A stretch of DNA of 52,413 bases from an uncultured Roseiflexus sp. (GCA_937935075.1 CALGYB010000095.1:1-52413), one strand, 5' to 3'. Shown: positions 18,798 to 27,561, counted from the first letter of the stretch. The notes: generated by a model from the letters alone, not told the origin. Numbers and translations: made by a program.

Positions 18798-20264
18798 ATG
18801 CGCATAACGGTTACTACTGGCGATCCTCTGACCACCGCCACCGAACTGCTGGTTCTTGCTTTGTGGGAAGAGGAACCGCTTGCATCGCCTCTGACCGATC
18901 TGATCGAACCGGGCGACTGGTCGGGCAAAGCCAAACAGACATTGTTGATCTACCCGCGTGGCGCGCTTCCTGCACGGCGGGCGCTGCTCATTGGTTTGGG
19001 CAAACGTTCATCGCCCGACCTCGACCAGGTGCGTGAAGTGGCGGCGCTGGCAACACAGCGCGCGCGAGAACTGAAGGTCGAGCGATTCGCGTTTGCACTA
19101 CCGGTCGTGCCCGATCAGACCCCCGAGACGGTTGCTGCTGCCATTGCTGAAGGCAGTCTGCTTGGGGGGTACCGCTTCCTGGAGTACAAGAGCGACCTCA
19201 AGCCAGAAGATCGCCGCGAGGTCGATGAATTGACCCTGGTGGCGCCGGTTGATGCAGCGGAGGAAGCCGCACGCGGCGTTGCGCGCGGTGGAGCGGTTGC
19301 GCGCGGCGTCAATCTGGCGCGTGACCTGGCAAACCTTCCTCCTAACGATCTGACGCCGGCGCGCCTGGCGGAACGCGCGCGTGAACTCGCTGCAGCATTC
19401 GATCTGCCTATCACGGTGTTGGGTCCGGCGGAGATGCGCGAGCAAGGGTTCGGCGGCATTCTTGCCGTCGGGCAGGGGTCGGTGAACGAGCCGCGCTTCA
19501 TTGCTATCGACTATGGCGTGCAGTATGCCGGGGCGCCTACCATCTGCCTGGTAGGAAAAGGAATGACGTTCGACTCAGGCGGAATTTCGATCAAGCCCGC
19601 CGAGAATATGGACGCAATGAAAATGGATATGAGCGGCGCAGCCGCAGTGCTCGGCGCACTGCACGCCATTGCCGAAATGCAACTGCCGCTGCACGTGGTG
19701 GCGTTGATCGGCGCAGCCGAAAATATGCCAGGCGGGTCGGCATATCGCCCCGGCGACATCCTGAAGACCCTCAGCGGCAAAACCATCGAGGTGCTGAATA
19801 CCGACGCCGAGGGACGGATTGTGCTGGCAGACGCCCTCGCCTATGCGCAACGCTACAATCCGTCGGCGATCATCGATCTTGCGACGCTGACCGGCGCGAT
19901 CGGCGTGGCGCTCGGACCACACGCCATCGGCTTGTTTGCGAATGACGACGCACTGGCGCAGCGGTTGCTGCGCGCCGGCGAGGCGGCGGGCGAGCGCGCC
20001 TGGCAATTACCGCTGTGGCAGCCGTACCGCGAGATGGTCAAAAGCGAGATCGCCGATGTGCGCAATACTGCCGGGCGGCAGGGCGGCGCGATCACGGCTG
20101 CCGCGTTTCTCAATGCCTTCGTCGGCGACTATCCCTGGGTACATCTCGACATTGCCGGAACGGCATGGACCGACGCGAAACCCAAGGCGTATCAGCCGAA
20201 AGGCGCAACCGGCGTCGGTGTACGCCTGCTCCTCCAGGCGCTGCGCGACTGGACCCAGGGGTGA
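18798..20264 (+). CDS. pepA: Leucyl aminopeptidase (M17)
   Basis: Cytosolic dimetal aminopeptidase that releases N-terminal residues from peptides. Family signatures are VGKGMTFDSGGISIKP (metal ligands Lys254 and Asp259), MKMDMSGAAAVLGALHA and the M17 pattern NTDAEGRIVLADAL (334-347, with Asp336 and Glu338). GPHAIGLFAND lies in the C-terminal domain. At 488 residues it has the usual two-domain length and looks intact. The small membrane-protein gene 20297-21145 follows after 32 bp on the same strand and may be co-transcribed. Confidence 0.95.
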   Translation: MRITVTTGDPLTTATELLVLALWEEEPLASPLTDLIEPGDWSGKAKQTLLIYPRGALPARRALLIGLGKRSSPDLDQVREVAALATQRARELKVERFAFALPVVPDQTPETVAAAIAEGSLLGGYRFLEYKSDLKPEDRREVDELTLVAPVDAAEEAARGVARGGAVARGVNLARDLANLPPNDLTPARLAERARELAAAFDLPITVLGPAEMREQGFGGILAVGQGSVNEPRFIAIDYGVQYAGAPTICLVGKGMTFDSGGISIKPAENMDAMKMDMSGAAAVLGALHAIAEMQLPLHVVALIGAAENMPGGSAYRPGDILKTLSGKTIEVLNTDAEGRIVLADALAYAQRYNPSAIIDLATLTGAIGVALGPHAIGLFANDDALAQRLLRAGEAAGERAWQLPLWQPYREMVKSEIADVRNTAGRQGGAITAAAFLNAFVGDYPWVHLDIAGTAWTDAKPKAYQPKGATGVGVRLLLQALRDWTQG

Positions 20265-20296
20265 CCGTCATTCAGGACGACAGGAGTTGAGGGGAT

Positions 20297-21145
20297 ATGA
20301 ATCCTGCACCACGGTATGATCGGATCGTGTCGCTGGTGCTGCTGGCGCTGCTGGGGCTGGCAGTCGTCTTTCTGATCGACATCAACCCGAATATTCTGCG
20401 CGCGCGTTTCGGCGGCGACTTCCCCGCCATTACCGTCTCGTGGCTGTTGATCGCCTCGCTGGTGGTGATTGCCGGCACCGGGGCGGATATCTTCATTCGC
20501 GCACATCCACAGATGCAGACACGATCCCTGCCAACGATAAACCTCGGTATTGCGCAGATTGAACTGGCGCCCTCATTCTGGATTCTGCCGGCATTTGCGA
20601 TCATTGCGTCCTTTGCCTTCTTCCGCCTCTTCAGTGCGAGTCTCGAGACACTGGCGTTCGTGCTGGCGCTGATCGCAGCCGGCGGGTTTCTGTTCGGCGC
20701 ACTGGTGGCGCAACACTATTCGATCGACCGCCGACCCAGTGTGCGCCAGGGCGCGCGTCTGGCGCTACAAGCGATGACGCTGCTACTGGCATTCGGAGTG
20801 TTCAGCGCCATTTACTACACGCGCATGCGCACTCTTTACTCCGCCACGCTGATCGGCGTCAGCGCCGCGCTTCTCGCGTATGCGTTGCTCTCACAGACCT
20901 CCGCGCGCAACCTGTTCACGCTGTCGCTGCTCGTCGGTCTGACACTGGCAGAAGCGACATGGGCGCTCAATTATTGGGCAGCGTCGTTTCTGATCGGCGG
21001 CGCCTTGCTGCTGGCATTGTTCTATAGTATTACCAGCCTGCTCCAGGGGCATCTCGAAGGAACGCTGACTCGCCGCGTGATGTGGGAGTATGGCGCGCTT
21101 GGCGGTGTCATGCTGCTGGTAAGCGTGTATGTAACCCTGCGCTGA
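20297..21145 (+). CDS. Polytopic membrane protein of unknown function
   Basis: 282 residues with about eight to nine hydrophobic helices, for example IVSLVLLALLGLAVVFLID, WLLIASLVVIAGTGADIFI, FVLALIAAGGFLFGALVA and the last, GALGGVMLLVSVYVTLR. Between helices 2 and 3 is a soluble loop with RAHPQMQTRSLP. No catalytic motif was recognised. AGGAG and GGGG precede the ATG. It ends directly before the broken yhfC-like gene with no gap, so the two were probably one operon. It could be a small transporter-like or accessory membrane protein, but nothing in the sequence decides this. Confidence 0.8.
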   Translation: MNPAPRYDRIVSLVLLALLGLAVVFLIDINPNILRARFGGDFPAITVSWLLIASLVVIAGTGADIFIRAHPQMQTRSLPTINLGIAQIELAPSFWILPAFAIIASFAFFRLFSASLETLAFVLALIAAGGFLFGALVAQHYSIDRRPSVRQGARLALQAMTLLLAFGVFSAIYYTRMRTLYSATLIGVSAALLAYALLSQTSARNLFTLSLLVGLTLAEATWALNYWAASFLIGGALLLALFYSITSLLQGHLEGTLTRRVMWEYGALGGVMLLVSVYVTLR

Positions 21146-22010
21146 ATGGAGCCTTCTTTTCAGATAAGCGCATGGCGAGTCGCTGCAACGATCGTTGCGA
21201 TCCTGTCTGAAGTAATCTTCCCACTGGCAGCAGCATGGTTCGTCAGTCGCAGACTGCACATTTCCTGGCGCTATTTCGTTTACCAAGTAGACTGGAGTGC
21301 ATGCGCCGACATGAACAAGTCGCAGACTGCACATTTCCTGGCGCTATTTCGTTTACGGCGCCCTCATTTTTCTCATCTTCCAGTTGATCACCCGCATCCC
21401 GATTGTGCTGGCGATCCAGGGGGTGCTGGCGACACAGTTGCAGGCGTCGCGTCCGCTGCTCTTCGGCTGGCTGGCGGCGCTGGCGCTGACCGCCGGGCTT
21501 GCGGAGGAGATTGGTCGGTATGTTGGGTATCGCTGGCTGTTTCACGAAGAAAAAACCTGGTCGCGCGCCGTGATGTATGGTCTGGGGCATGGCGGTCTGG
21601 AGTCGATGGTGCTGGTCGCTGGTCTGACCCTTCTGGGGTTGATCAATCTTGTGGCGTTGAGCGCAGTCGATCTGGCGGCGCTGACGGACAGGCAACGTGA
21701 ATTGGCTCACCAGCAGTTAGCCGCAGTCGCTGCACAACCCGACTGGCTGCCGCTGGTTGGGGCGTGGGAACGCCTCTGGACGCTGCCGGTGCACGTGGCG
21801 CTGTCAGTGATGGTGGTGCAGGTCTTTCGACGTGGACAGATCTGGTGGCTCTGGCTGGCTCTTGCGACTCATACGCTGGTCAACCTGCTGGTTGCAGGGG
21901 TCGCGCCTGCGTTTGGGTTGCAGGGTGCGACAGACATCCTGATACCCGAGATGATCGTCACGCTGGCAGGCATGGCAGGTCTGTGGGTCATCTGGATCAC
22001 TCGTCACTGA
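21146..22010 (+). pseudogene. YhfC-family intramembrane metalloprotease gene broken by a 73-bp insertion
   Basis: The first frame encodes MEPSFQISAWRVAATIVAIL... through RRLHISWRYFVY and then runs out of frame. The correct continuation is in another frame: GALIFLIFQLITRIPIVLAI, the family motifs AEEIGRYVGYRW and YGLGHGGLE, and a C-terminal helix ending WVIWITRH. The break is caused by a 39-bp direct repeat (21245-21283 and 21318-21356) separated by 34 unrelated bases. Removing one repeat plus the spacer (73 bp) restores a single open frame of about 263 codons. So this is a recently disrupted gene, a reversible switch, or an assembly artefact. YhfC proteins are glutamyl/metal intramembrane proteases of the CPBP-like group with unknown substrates. 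Confidence 0.82.
21245..21356. repeat. 39-bp direct repeat with 34-bp spacer inside the yhfC-like gene
   Basis: Copies at 21245-21283 and 21318-21356 are identical. Both encode the natural protein segment RRLHISWRYFVY, so this is a duplication of gene sequence with extra DNA and not an independent array. Confidence 0.9.
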
Positions 22011-22016
22011 CGTGCG

Positions 22017-23012
22017 TCACGCCGCCGAGGTATGATGCGCAATACCAGTATCATTTGGCGCAATCAGACGTTTTTGCTCGATCAGCGCAATAAACAGCGC
22101 CGTCAGATCCGGATCCCACTGAACTCCGCTTCGTGCGCGCAACCGCTGAACGGCGCGCTCTGGCGACAGCGCCCGCCGGTATGGGCGATCCGTGGTCATG
22201 GCATCGTAGGCGTCGACGATAGCAATGATCCGCGCGCCAATCGGAATCTCCTCACCCCGCAGTCCACACGGATAGCCGCTGCCGTCCCAATGCTCGTGGT
22301 GACCGAGCACAATCGGCGACACCTCGCGCGCAAAGCGCATGGGAGCGATGATCCGCGCGCCGCACTCAGGATGCTGCTTGATCTGCGCATACTCTTCAGG
22401 AGTCAACGGCGCCGGCTTCCGCAGAATACTGTCTGCCACGCCGATCTTGCCAATGTCGTGCAACAACCCGCCCTGCCACACGGCGCGCCTCAGGTCGCGC
22501 CCCATGCCGGCGGCAGTCGCAAGTTGCTCGCCATAGTACGCCAGACGCCAGAGATGCCCCTCGGTATACATGTCTTTCGCCTCAACCGCCAGCGCCAATG
22601 CAACAATGACGCTTTCGGTGCGCTCGAGTTGATCGGTCAGGCGTTTGGTGCGCAGTTGCGACTGAATTCGGACGCGGAGCAGACGCTCATCGAACGGCTT
22701 GGTCAGAAAGTCATCGGCGCCCGCCTCGATGCCGCGCCGACGGTGCTCCGGGGCATCGAGCACGGTCAGCATGGTGATCGGTATCAGCGCAGTGCGTGGC
22801 TCCTCCTTCAGCCGACGGCACACCTCGAATCCGTCATAGTCCGGCATCGTGACGTCGAGCAGCACCAGGTCTGGCAGTTCTTTCAGCGCCAGGGTCAGCG
22901 CCTCACGCCCATTGCACGCTGCCAGCGCGACATACCCTTCCGCTTCGACAAAGCGGACAATCGCTTCACGCATGACGGGGTTGTCATCTGCTACCAGGAT
23001 TTTTGCCGCCAA
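22017..23012 (-). CDS. Response regulator with HD-GYP domain (c-di-GMP phosphodiesterase)
   Basis: A receiver domain (residues 1-120) has acidic pocket Asp9/Asp10, phospho-acceptor Asp53 in LVLLDVTMPDYDG, and Lys105 in FLTKPFD. A short helical linker leads to an HD-GYP domain with HDIGKIG (185-191), HHEHWDGSGYPCGLRGEEIP (238-257) and DAYDAMTTDRPYR. HD-GYP enzymes degrade cyclic di-GMP to pGpG or GMP, and all main motifs are present. No cognate kinase is adjacent; the nearest kinase is 17 kb away and of the NarL partner type. It converges on the broken yhfC gene with a six-base gap. Confidence 0.92.
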   Translation of the reverse strand: MAAKILVADDNPVMREAIVRFVEAEGYVALAACNGREALTLALKELPDLVLLDVTMPDYDGFEVCRRLKEEPRTALIPITMLTVLDAPEHRRRGIEAGADDFLTKPFDERLLRVRIQSQLRTKRLTDQLERTESVIVALALAVEAKDMYTEGHLWRLAYYGEQLATAAGMGRDLRRAVWQGGLLHDIGKIGVADSILRKPAPLTPEEYAQIKQHPECGARIIAPMRFAREVSPIVLGHHEHWDGSGYPCGLRGEEIPIGARIIAIVDAYDAMTTDRPYRRALSPERAVQRLRARSGVQWDPDLTALFIALIEQKRLIAPNDTGIAHHTSAA

Positions 23013-23084
23013 CGTTCGCTCCTTCTCTGCTACAGGGCATTGAGCAGGATTGTACCGACGGATGTGTCCGTCCCAACTTATGGA

Positions 23085-23110
23085 ATAACACCTGGATTAC
23101 CAGGTGTTAT
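23085..23110. promoter_or_regulatory. Perfect 11-bp inverted repeat upstream of the HD-GYP gene
   Basis: ATAACACCTGG and CCAGGTGTTAT with loop ATTA, in the divergent region between the HD-GYP regulator and the C-S lyase, 73 bp before the regulator start. Because transcription diverges here, an operator is more likely than a terminator. Confidence 0.5.
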
Positions 23111-23223
23111 AGTACAATAAGAATTCCCTGGATCTTTCAGGCGATGCGCACATGAGGCATTACAATGGCATCTCATGCGGACGCACCGGAGCGTGCGGCG
23201 CCCCTGACGCCCATTCCGATCCG

Positions 23224-23357
23224 TAGAGAGCGATCAACCAGAAGTTGCACAATGTTGCCCATGTTGACCGTCTCGCGGCTGGCGTTGGCTTCGACAGGCT
23301 CAGCCAACGCCAACCGCTCCATGTTCGTGATTGTCCAGGTTCAGGTTGATCGCTCTA
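23224..23357 (-). repeat. Palindromic element with terminal inverted repeats, copy B
   Basis: The same element as 9553-9685 but inverted. Ends AGAGCGATCAACC (23227-23239) and GGTTGATCGCTCT (23344-23356) are inverted repeats, and the core hairpin GGCGTTGGCT-TCGACAGGCTC-AGCCAACGCC lies at 23281-23311. It lies just before the C-S lyase gene. Confidence 0.85.
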
Positions 23358-23409
23358 TGAGAAATAATCGCTGCCAACCGCCCAAAAGATACCCTGGAAG
23401 AAAGGAATC

Positions 23410-24606
23410 ATGCCATCTATGCCACACGACTTCGATCAGGTCTTTGATCGCCGCCGCACCGGAAGCATTAAGTGGAGGTTCTATGGTGATGATGTGCTCC
23501 CTATGTGGGTGGCGGACATGGACTTCCCTGCGCCGCCGCCGATCCGTGCTGCGCTGCACGCCCGCGTCGATATGGACGATTTTGGCTACGAATTGCCATC
23601 ACCCGCGCTCGGTGAATGTATCTGCGAGCGGATGCACCGTCTCTACCGATGGGAAGTCACGCCGGATCAGATCGTCTACATCCCCAGCCTGGTCACCGGT
23701 CTCAACGCCGTCTGCCGCGCCGCCGGCGAACCCGGCGACGGCGTGTTGGTGCAGACGCCGGTCTATCCGCCGTTCCTCACCGCTCCGACCAATCAGGGGC
23801 GCGTGGTGCAAATGGCGGAATTGGCGCCGATCCCAAATGGACGAACCTTCGCGTATCGGGTGGATTACGAGCGCATGGAAGCGGCTGTGAATGACCGCAC
23901 GCGCCTCTTTATTCTGTGTAATCCGCACAATCCAACCGGCGAAGCATATAGTCGCGAAGAATTGATGCGGATGGCGACCTTTTGCGAGCAGCACGATCTG
24001 ATCATCTGCTCCGATGAGATCCATTGCGATCTGTTGCTCGGCGATACGCGCCACACGCCGATTGCCACACTCGCGCCTGAGATCGCCAGCCGCACCATCA
24101 CTCTGATGGCGCCCAGCAAAACCTTCAACATCCCGGGCCTCAAAGCCAGTTTTGCCATTGTGACCAACCCGAACCTGCGAAAGCGCCTGATGACCGCAAT
24201 GGACGGCATCGTGCCCTGGCTCAACTCTTTTGCGCTGGCGGCAATGGAGACGGCGTACCGCGATTGCAGCGACTGGCTGAACGATCTGCTCGCTTATCTC
24301 ACAGAAAATCGTAATGTTGTTACGCAGTTTGTCGCCGAACAGATGCCGCAGATCAAAACGACTGTACCGCAGGCGACCTATCTGGCATGGTTCGATTGCC
24401 GTGAGGCGGGCATCAAAGGCAACCCATACGAGTTTTTCCTCCGCGAAGCAAAAGTGGCGCTGAACGACGGAACGCCGTTCGGCGCCGGCGGCGCAGGGTT
24501 CGTCCGCCTCAACTTCGGTTGCCCACGAACGCTGCTGCTGGAAGGGCTGGAACGGATGAAGTTCGCTCTGGATCGGATTCCGCCTGATAGCCTCTCACAA
24601 GGGTAA
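23410..24606 (+). CDS. patB: PatB/MalY family PLP-dependent C-S lyase (aminotransferase fold)
   Basis: 398 residues, fold type I. The family start DFDQVFDRRRTGSIKW is followed by LPMWVADMDFPAPPPI (typical MalY/PatB), FILCNPHNPTGEAY, CSDEIHCDLL with the PLP-contacting Asp, and MAPSKTFNIPGLKASF with the Schiff-base Lys237. The C-terminal carboxylate-binding Arg is in FVRLNFGCPR. Such enzymes cleave cystathionine or other cysteine S-conjugates to pyruvate, ammonia and a thiol. This fits a sulfur-oriented genome region, although the sulfur block proper begins 4 kb further on. A second ATG at 23419 (MPHDFD) is an equally possible start. Confidence 0.9.
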   Translation: MPSMPHDFDQVFDRRRTGSIKWRFYGDDVLPMWVADMDFPAPPPIRAALHARVDMDDFGYELPSPALGECICERMHRLYRWEVTPDQIVYIPSLVTGLNAVCRAAGEPGDGVLVQTPVYPPFLTAPTNQGRVVQMAELAPIPNGRTFAYRVDYERMEAAVNDRTRLFILCNPHNPTGEAYSREELMRMATFCEQHDLIICSDEIHCDLLLGDTRHTPIATLAPEIASRTITLMAPSKTFNIPGLKASFAIVTNPNLRKRLMTAMDGIVPWLNSFALAAMETAYRDCSDWLNDLLAYLTENRNVVTQFVAEQMPQIKTTVPQATYLAWFDCREAGIKGNPYEFFLREAKVALNDGTPFGAGGAGFVRLNFGCPRTLLLEGLERMKFALDRIPPDSLSQG

Positions 24607-24770
24607 CTCTTTTTCCGGCAACACACCTTGCCGGTCATTAGAACGCCGGTACAGACGAGGCAGCGCCCCACCCATCCGCCTCATTAAGCAGGGGCGGGGC
24701 TGAGACTCGCCTCTGTCTGATCTTGCGCGGGCATGAATTCGGTATAGCCTGCGCAGGCGGGCTTTGCAAC

Positions 24771-24917
24771 CGTAGCCCGCGGCTTCAGCCGCCGGACAGA
24801 CCGAGGTTGCTCATACCAGCTGCGGTCCACGACACGCCTGCCGATGCTCGTTGACCGTTGCGCCTTGCCCAACGAACGCACGAACATGTCGTCTGACTGA
24901 CCGCAAGTTGGTATTGA
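24771..24917 (+). repeat. Long dispersed intergenic repeat, copy 1
   Basis: The stretch from CGTAGCCCGCGGCTTCAGCC to the CGAACAT...GTCTGACTGACCG core is closely matched at 34647-34877. The second copy carries about 85 extra bases in the middle. Shared segments include GGTTGCTCATRCCARCTGCG and the following GTCCACGACACGCCTGCCG. Confidence 0.85.
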
Positions 24918-24932
24918 GTCCACTGCACACCG

Positions 24933-25333
24933 GCTTCACTACCAAGGGCACGAAGCGCACGAAGGGGAATAAAAACGAAGTGCATGTCCTTCGTGTCCCT
25001 TGGCGACCTTCGTGGTTGCTGCACAGAGGCTTCACCACCAAGGGCACGAAGCGCACGCAGGGGAAGAAAAACGAAGTGCATGTCCTTCGTGTCCCTTGGT
25101 GACCTTCGTGGTTGCTGCACAGAGGCTTCGCCACCAAGGGCACGAAGCGCACGAAGGGGCAGAACCATGAAGCGCATGTCCTTCGTGTCCCTTGGCGACC
25201 TTCGTGGTTGCTTGTTGCGGTGAAGTCATGGAAGGCTTCACCACCAAGGGCACGAAGCGCGCGAAGGTGAATAAAAACGAAGCGCATTTCCTTCGTGTCC
25301 CTTGGCGACCTTCGTGGTTACCTTCGTGGTTAC
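24933..25333. repeat. Tandem array of about 96-bp palindromic units
   Basis: Four units start at 24933, 25029, 25125 and 25235. The first two are exactly 96 bp, the third 110 bp. Each contains ACCAAGGGCACGAAGCGCAC and, inverted, CTTCGTGTCCCTTGG, so each unit can fold as a hairpin. The last unit has a duplicated CCTTCGTGGTTA. Sequences of this ACCAAGGxCACGAAGG type are common in repeat-rich bacterial genomes. Confidence 0.9.
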
Positions 25334-25422
25334 CGCTTTTTGCAGCAATGACCTACATTAGTATCAGCTTCGTGCCCGCAGCGGCGCCGGGCGCATCATG
25401 CCTGCATTCACAACCACCATCC

Positions 25423-25452
25423 TTGACAAAACCCGTGCAAAGAGTGTATTGT
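25423..25452 (+). promoter_or_regulatory. Candidate promoter for the PTPS gene
   Basis: TTGACA (25423-25428), an 18-nt spacer and TATTGT (25447-25452). The start codon is 220 bp downstream, leaving a long leader in which no known riboswitch was recognised. Confidence 0.5.
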
Positions 25453-25674
25453 TATACAGGCGCATAACGCGGTACACTTCGGTCATACGCCCCCGGTCTC
25501 GCCCGGCTCCCCGAACGAGAAGCAAGAGGTCGGCTTCCCTGCTGTTTCGCCCAAAAGGCGAGGCAGATACTGCGTGCGTTATGCAGATGAGACTTGTCAA
25601 CCCTCTGTCGCTGAAGCCCGGTCGAGCCTGTGTGAATGCGGGCGATGTATGCGCTGAGGGTAAGGAAGGAGAAC

Positions 25675-26514
25675 ATGCTCATGGTTTACGCAACTCGTCG
25701 TTTCGAGTTTTCCGCAGCGCATCGCTACTGGCGAGCCGACTGGAGCGCTGAGGAGAACGAGCGCGTTTTTGGACCGTGCGCCAATCCATATGGGCATGGG
25801 CACAATTATACACTCGATGTCACGATTACCGGCGATCTCGACCCACGCACCGGCATGGTCATGAATATGACCGAACTCAAAGCGCTGGTGTCGGAAGTGC
25901 TGGAAGAGTTCGATCACAAGCACCTGAATGAGGATACGCCCTACTTTCGCGATCAACTGCCGACGACCGAAAACATTGTGCGGGTGCTGTGGCGATTGAT
26001 AGCGGCGCGTTTGCCGGACACAGCGCGCCTGGTGCGGTTGCGCCTGTATGAAACCGGCGATCTATGGGCGGAGTACGACGGAGCGGATGACACGACCTTT
26101 GCGCGCATGTACGCGTTCTCTGCTGCACATCGGCTGCACTCGCCGATGCTTTCCGATGAAGAGAACCTGGCAATCTACGGCAAGTGCAACAATCCGAACG
26201 GGCACGGTCATACGTATACCCTTGAGGTGAGCGTCGATGGGCCTGTTGACCCTGATACCGGCATGGTCATCGACCTGACAGCGATGGACCGCATCGTGCG
26301 CAGCGTACTCGACCGTCTCGACTACCGGCATCTCGACCGTGAAATTGCTGCGTTTGCCACACAACCCTCCACTGCCGAGAACATTGTGATCTATCTGTGG
26401 CAGGAACTCGCGCCGCGCTTCGAGGGGCGGCTGCGCCATCTGAAGTTGTGGGAAACGCGCAAAAACGTGTTTGAATATGCCGGACCGGGCGCATCGCTGC
26501 CGAACACGAGGTAA
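25675..26514 (+). CDS. Tandem-domain 6-pyruvoyl-tetrahydropterin synthase (PTPS/QueD family)
   Basis: Two complete PTPS domains in one 279-residue chain. Domain 1 (about 1-138) has zinc ligands His16, His41 and His43 and Cys35 in FGPCANPYGHGHNY. Domain 2 (about 139-275) has His152, His177 and His179 and Cys171 in YGKCNNPNGHGHTY. Both have the TGMVMN/TGMVID strand, the DHK/DYRHLD catalytic region, TTEN/STAEN and the terminal Glu of YETGD/WETRK. The C-N-N-P-N-G-H-G-H pattern resembles animal PTPS more than E. coli QueD. PTPS converts dihydroneopterin triphosphate to 6-pyruvoyltetrahydropterin; QueD makes carboxytetrahydropterin for queuosine. folE and an SDR follow, favouring a biopterin role. 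ATG 25675 has AAGGAAGGAG upstream. Confidence 0.88.
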   Translation: MLMVYATRRFEFSAAHRYWRADWSAEENERVFGPCANPYGHGHNYTLDVTITGDLDPRTGMVMNMTELKALVSEVLEEFDHKHLNEDTPYFRDQLPTTENIVRVLWRLIAARLPDTARLVRLRLYETGDLWAEYDGADDTTFARMYAFSAAHRLHSPMLSDEENLAIYGKCNNPNGHGHTYTLEVSVDGPVDPDTGMVIDLTAMDRIVRSVLDRLDYRHLDREIAAFATQPSTAENIVIYLWQELAPRFEGRLRHLKLWETRKNVFEYAGPGASLPNTR

Positions 26515-26629
26515 AGCCTCAGAATCTGAGGTTGCCGTTCACGAGACTGCCCAAACGCCCATATGCCACCATCACCGCGAAGCAACAAGGGATAAGGGCG
26601 GGCTTGAGATCTGCTCTAGCGTCGCCTTA

Positions 26630-26750
26630 TAAGGAAGATCAATCTAAACCCGGACAAACACGCTTGCGCTTGTGGAGCGGTTAGCATTGGCTTCGACAAG
26701 CTCAGCCAACGCCGATCACGAGATTGTCTGGTATCCGGTTGATCTTCCTA
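26630..26750 (+). repeat. Palindromic element with terminal inverted repeats, copy C (diverged)
   Basis: Ends AGGAAGATCAA (26632-26642) and TTGATCTTCCT (26739-26749) are inverted repeats. The centre is GCATTGGCT-TCGACAAGCTC-AGCCAACGC with one mismatch. The terminal repeats differ from copies A and B at GGAAG versus AGAGC, but the layout is the same, and both halves resemble the left half of copy A. Confidence 0.78.
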
Positions 26751-26807
26751 CTTAGACCGCCTTGAAGTACCGGGCAACCGGATTTGTAGTATCGAGGACC
26801 AACACCG

Positions 26808-27476
26808 ATGACATACCATAATGGCCACCATGACCGTGCACTTGCAGATATCGACGAGCATGAGTACGAACCGCTCATCGTTCAGGGGCGCGGCAAACTC
26901 GAAGGCGTGAGTTATCACTCCGACCCGGCGATTGAAGACGCCGTGCGCGTCATCCTGAAACAGATCGGTGAACAACCCGAGCGCGAAGGGTTGCTGAAGA
27001 CCCCGTCGCGCGTCGCCAAAATGTACGCGGAACTGACCGCCGGGTACCACATCGATCCCGATGCGCTGATCAACGAGGCAGTCTTCAGCGTCGGCTATGA
27101 CGAAATGGTGCTGGTCAAGAATATCGAGTTCTCCAGCCTGTGCGAGCACCATATGCTCCCCTTTATGGGACGGGTGCACGTTGCCTATATTCCCAACGGC
27201 AAAGTCGTGGGATTGAGCAAGATCCCGCGCATCGTCGAGATGTTCGCACGGCGGTTGCAGGTACAGGAACGGATGACAGTGCAAATTGCCGATTTCATCA
27301 ATCAGCGGCTCGAACCGCTGGGTGTGGCGGTCGTCGCCGAGGGCGTGCACATGTGCGCGGTTATGCGCGGCGTTAAGAAGGCGGGCGCCACCATGGTCAC
27401 ATCGGCGATGCGCGGCGTCTTCCGTGACGATCCGAAGACGCGCAGCGAGTTTATGGCGCATATCGAGCGCGCATGA
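26808..27476 (+). CDS. folE: GTP cyclohydrolase I
   Basis: Converts GTP to 7,8-dihydroneopterin triphosphate, the first step for folate and biopterin. Zinc ligands are Cys112 ([10 protein letters not shown]) with His115, and Cys183 ([10 protein letters not shown]). Other conserved parts are [34 protein letters not shown] and [14 protein letters not shown]. At 222 residues it is a normal type I enzyme with a polar N-terminal extension of about 35 residues. It sits between the PTPS and SDR genes; the three activities in this order of function would yield tetrahydrobiopterin. A folate role is equally possible for this gene alone. Confidence 0.95.
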   Translation: MTYHNGHHDRALADIDEHEYEPLIVQGRGKLEGVSYHSDPAIEDAVRVILKQIGEQPEREGLLKTPSRVAKMYAELTAGYHIDPDALINEAVFSVGYDEMVLVKNIEFSSLCEHHMLPFMGRVHVAYIPNGKVVGLSKIPRIVEMFARRLQVQERMTVQIADFINQRLEPLGVAVVAEGVHMCAVMRGVKKAGATMVTSAMRGVFRDDPKTRSEFMAHIERA

Positions 27477-27495
27477 TCCCGTAGGGGCTGATAGG

Positions 27496-27561
27496 GGGCA
27501 GGTCTGAGACCTGCCCTTACGGGTACGGGCATTGTTGAAGTAGGGCCAGGTCTCAGACCTG
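27496..27561. repeat. Two GGTCTSAGACC hairpins between folE and the SDR gene
   Basis: Hairpin 1 is GGGCAGGTC-TGA-GACCTGCCC (27496-27516) and hairpin 2 is CAGGTC-TCA-GACCTG (27547-27561), each followed by a CCCTTACGGGTA-type sequence. Related hairpins lie at 47858-47878 and 47938-47966. They could terminate or attenuate the folE transcript. Confidence 0.65.

Larger units (their letters stand above)
24607..25674. other. 1.07-kb repeat-filled intergenic region
   Basis: No credible gene is seen. It contains one copy of a long dispersed repeat (24771-24917), a four-unit tandem array (24933-25333) and, near its end, a candidate promoter for the PTPS gene. Open frames through the tandem array encode only repeat peptides such as NHEGHEGH and are not accepted. 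Confidence 0.75.

Noticed and set aside
21245-21356. Possible two-repeat CRISPR array (39-bp repeat, 34-bp spacer)
   Set aside because: Both repeat copies encode a natural part of the YhfC-like protein (RRLHISWRYFVY), there are only two copies and no cas genes, so a duplication inside a gene explains it.
24785-25287. Open frames encoding RNHEGHEGH-like or RALRALGGEA-like peptides
   Set aside because: They only translate the 96-bp tandem repeat, and the frames on both strands are equally open.
25453-25674. PreQ1 or other riboswitch in the leader of the PTPS gene
   Set aside because: No preQ1-like CTA-rich pseudoknot or other known aptamer core was recognised, and gene context points to biopterin and not queuosine.
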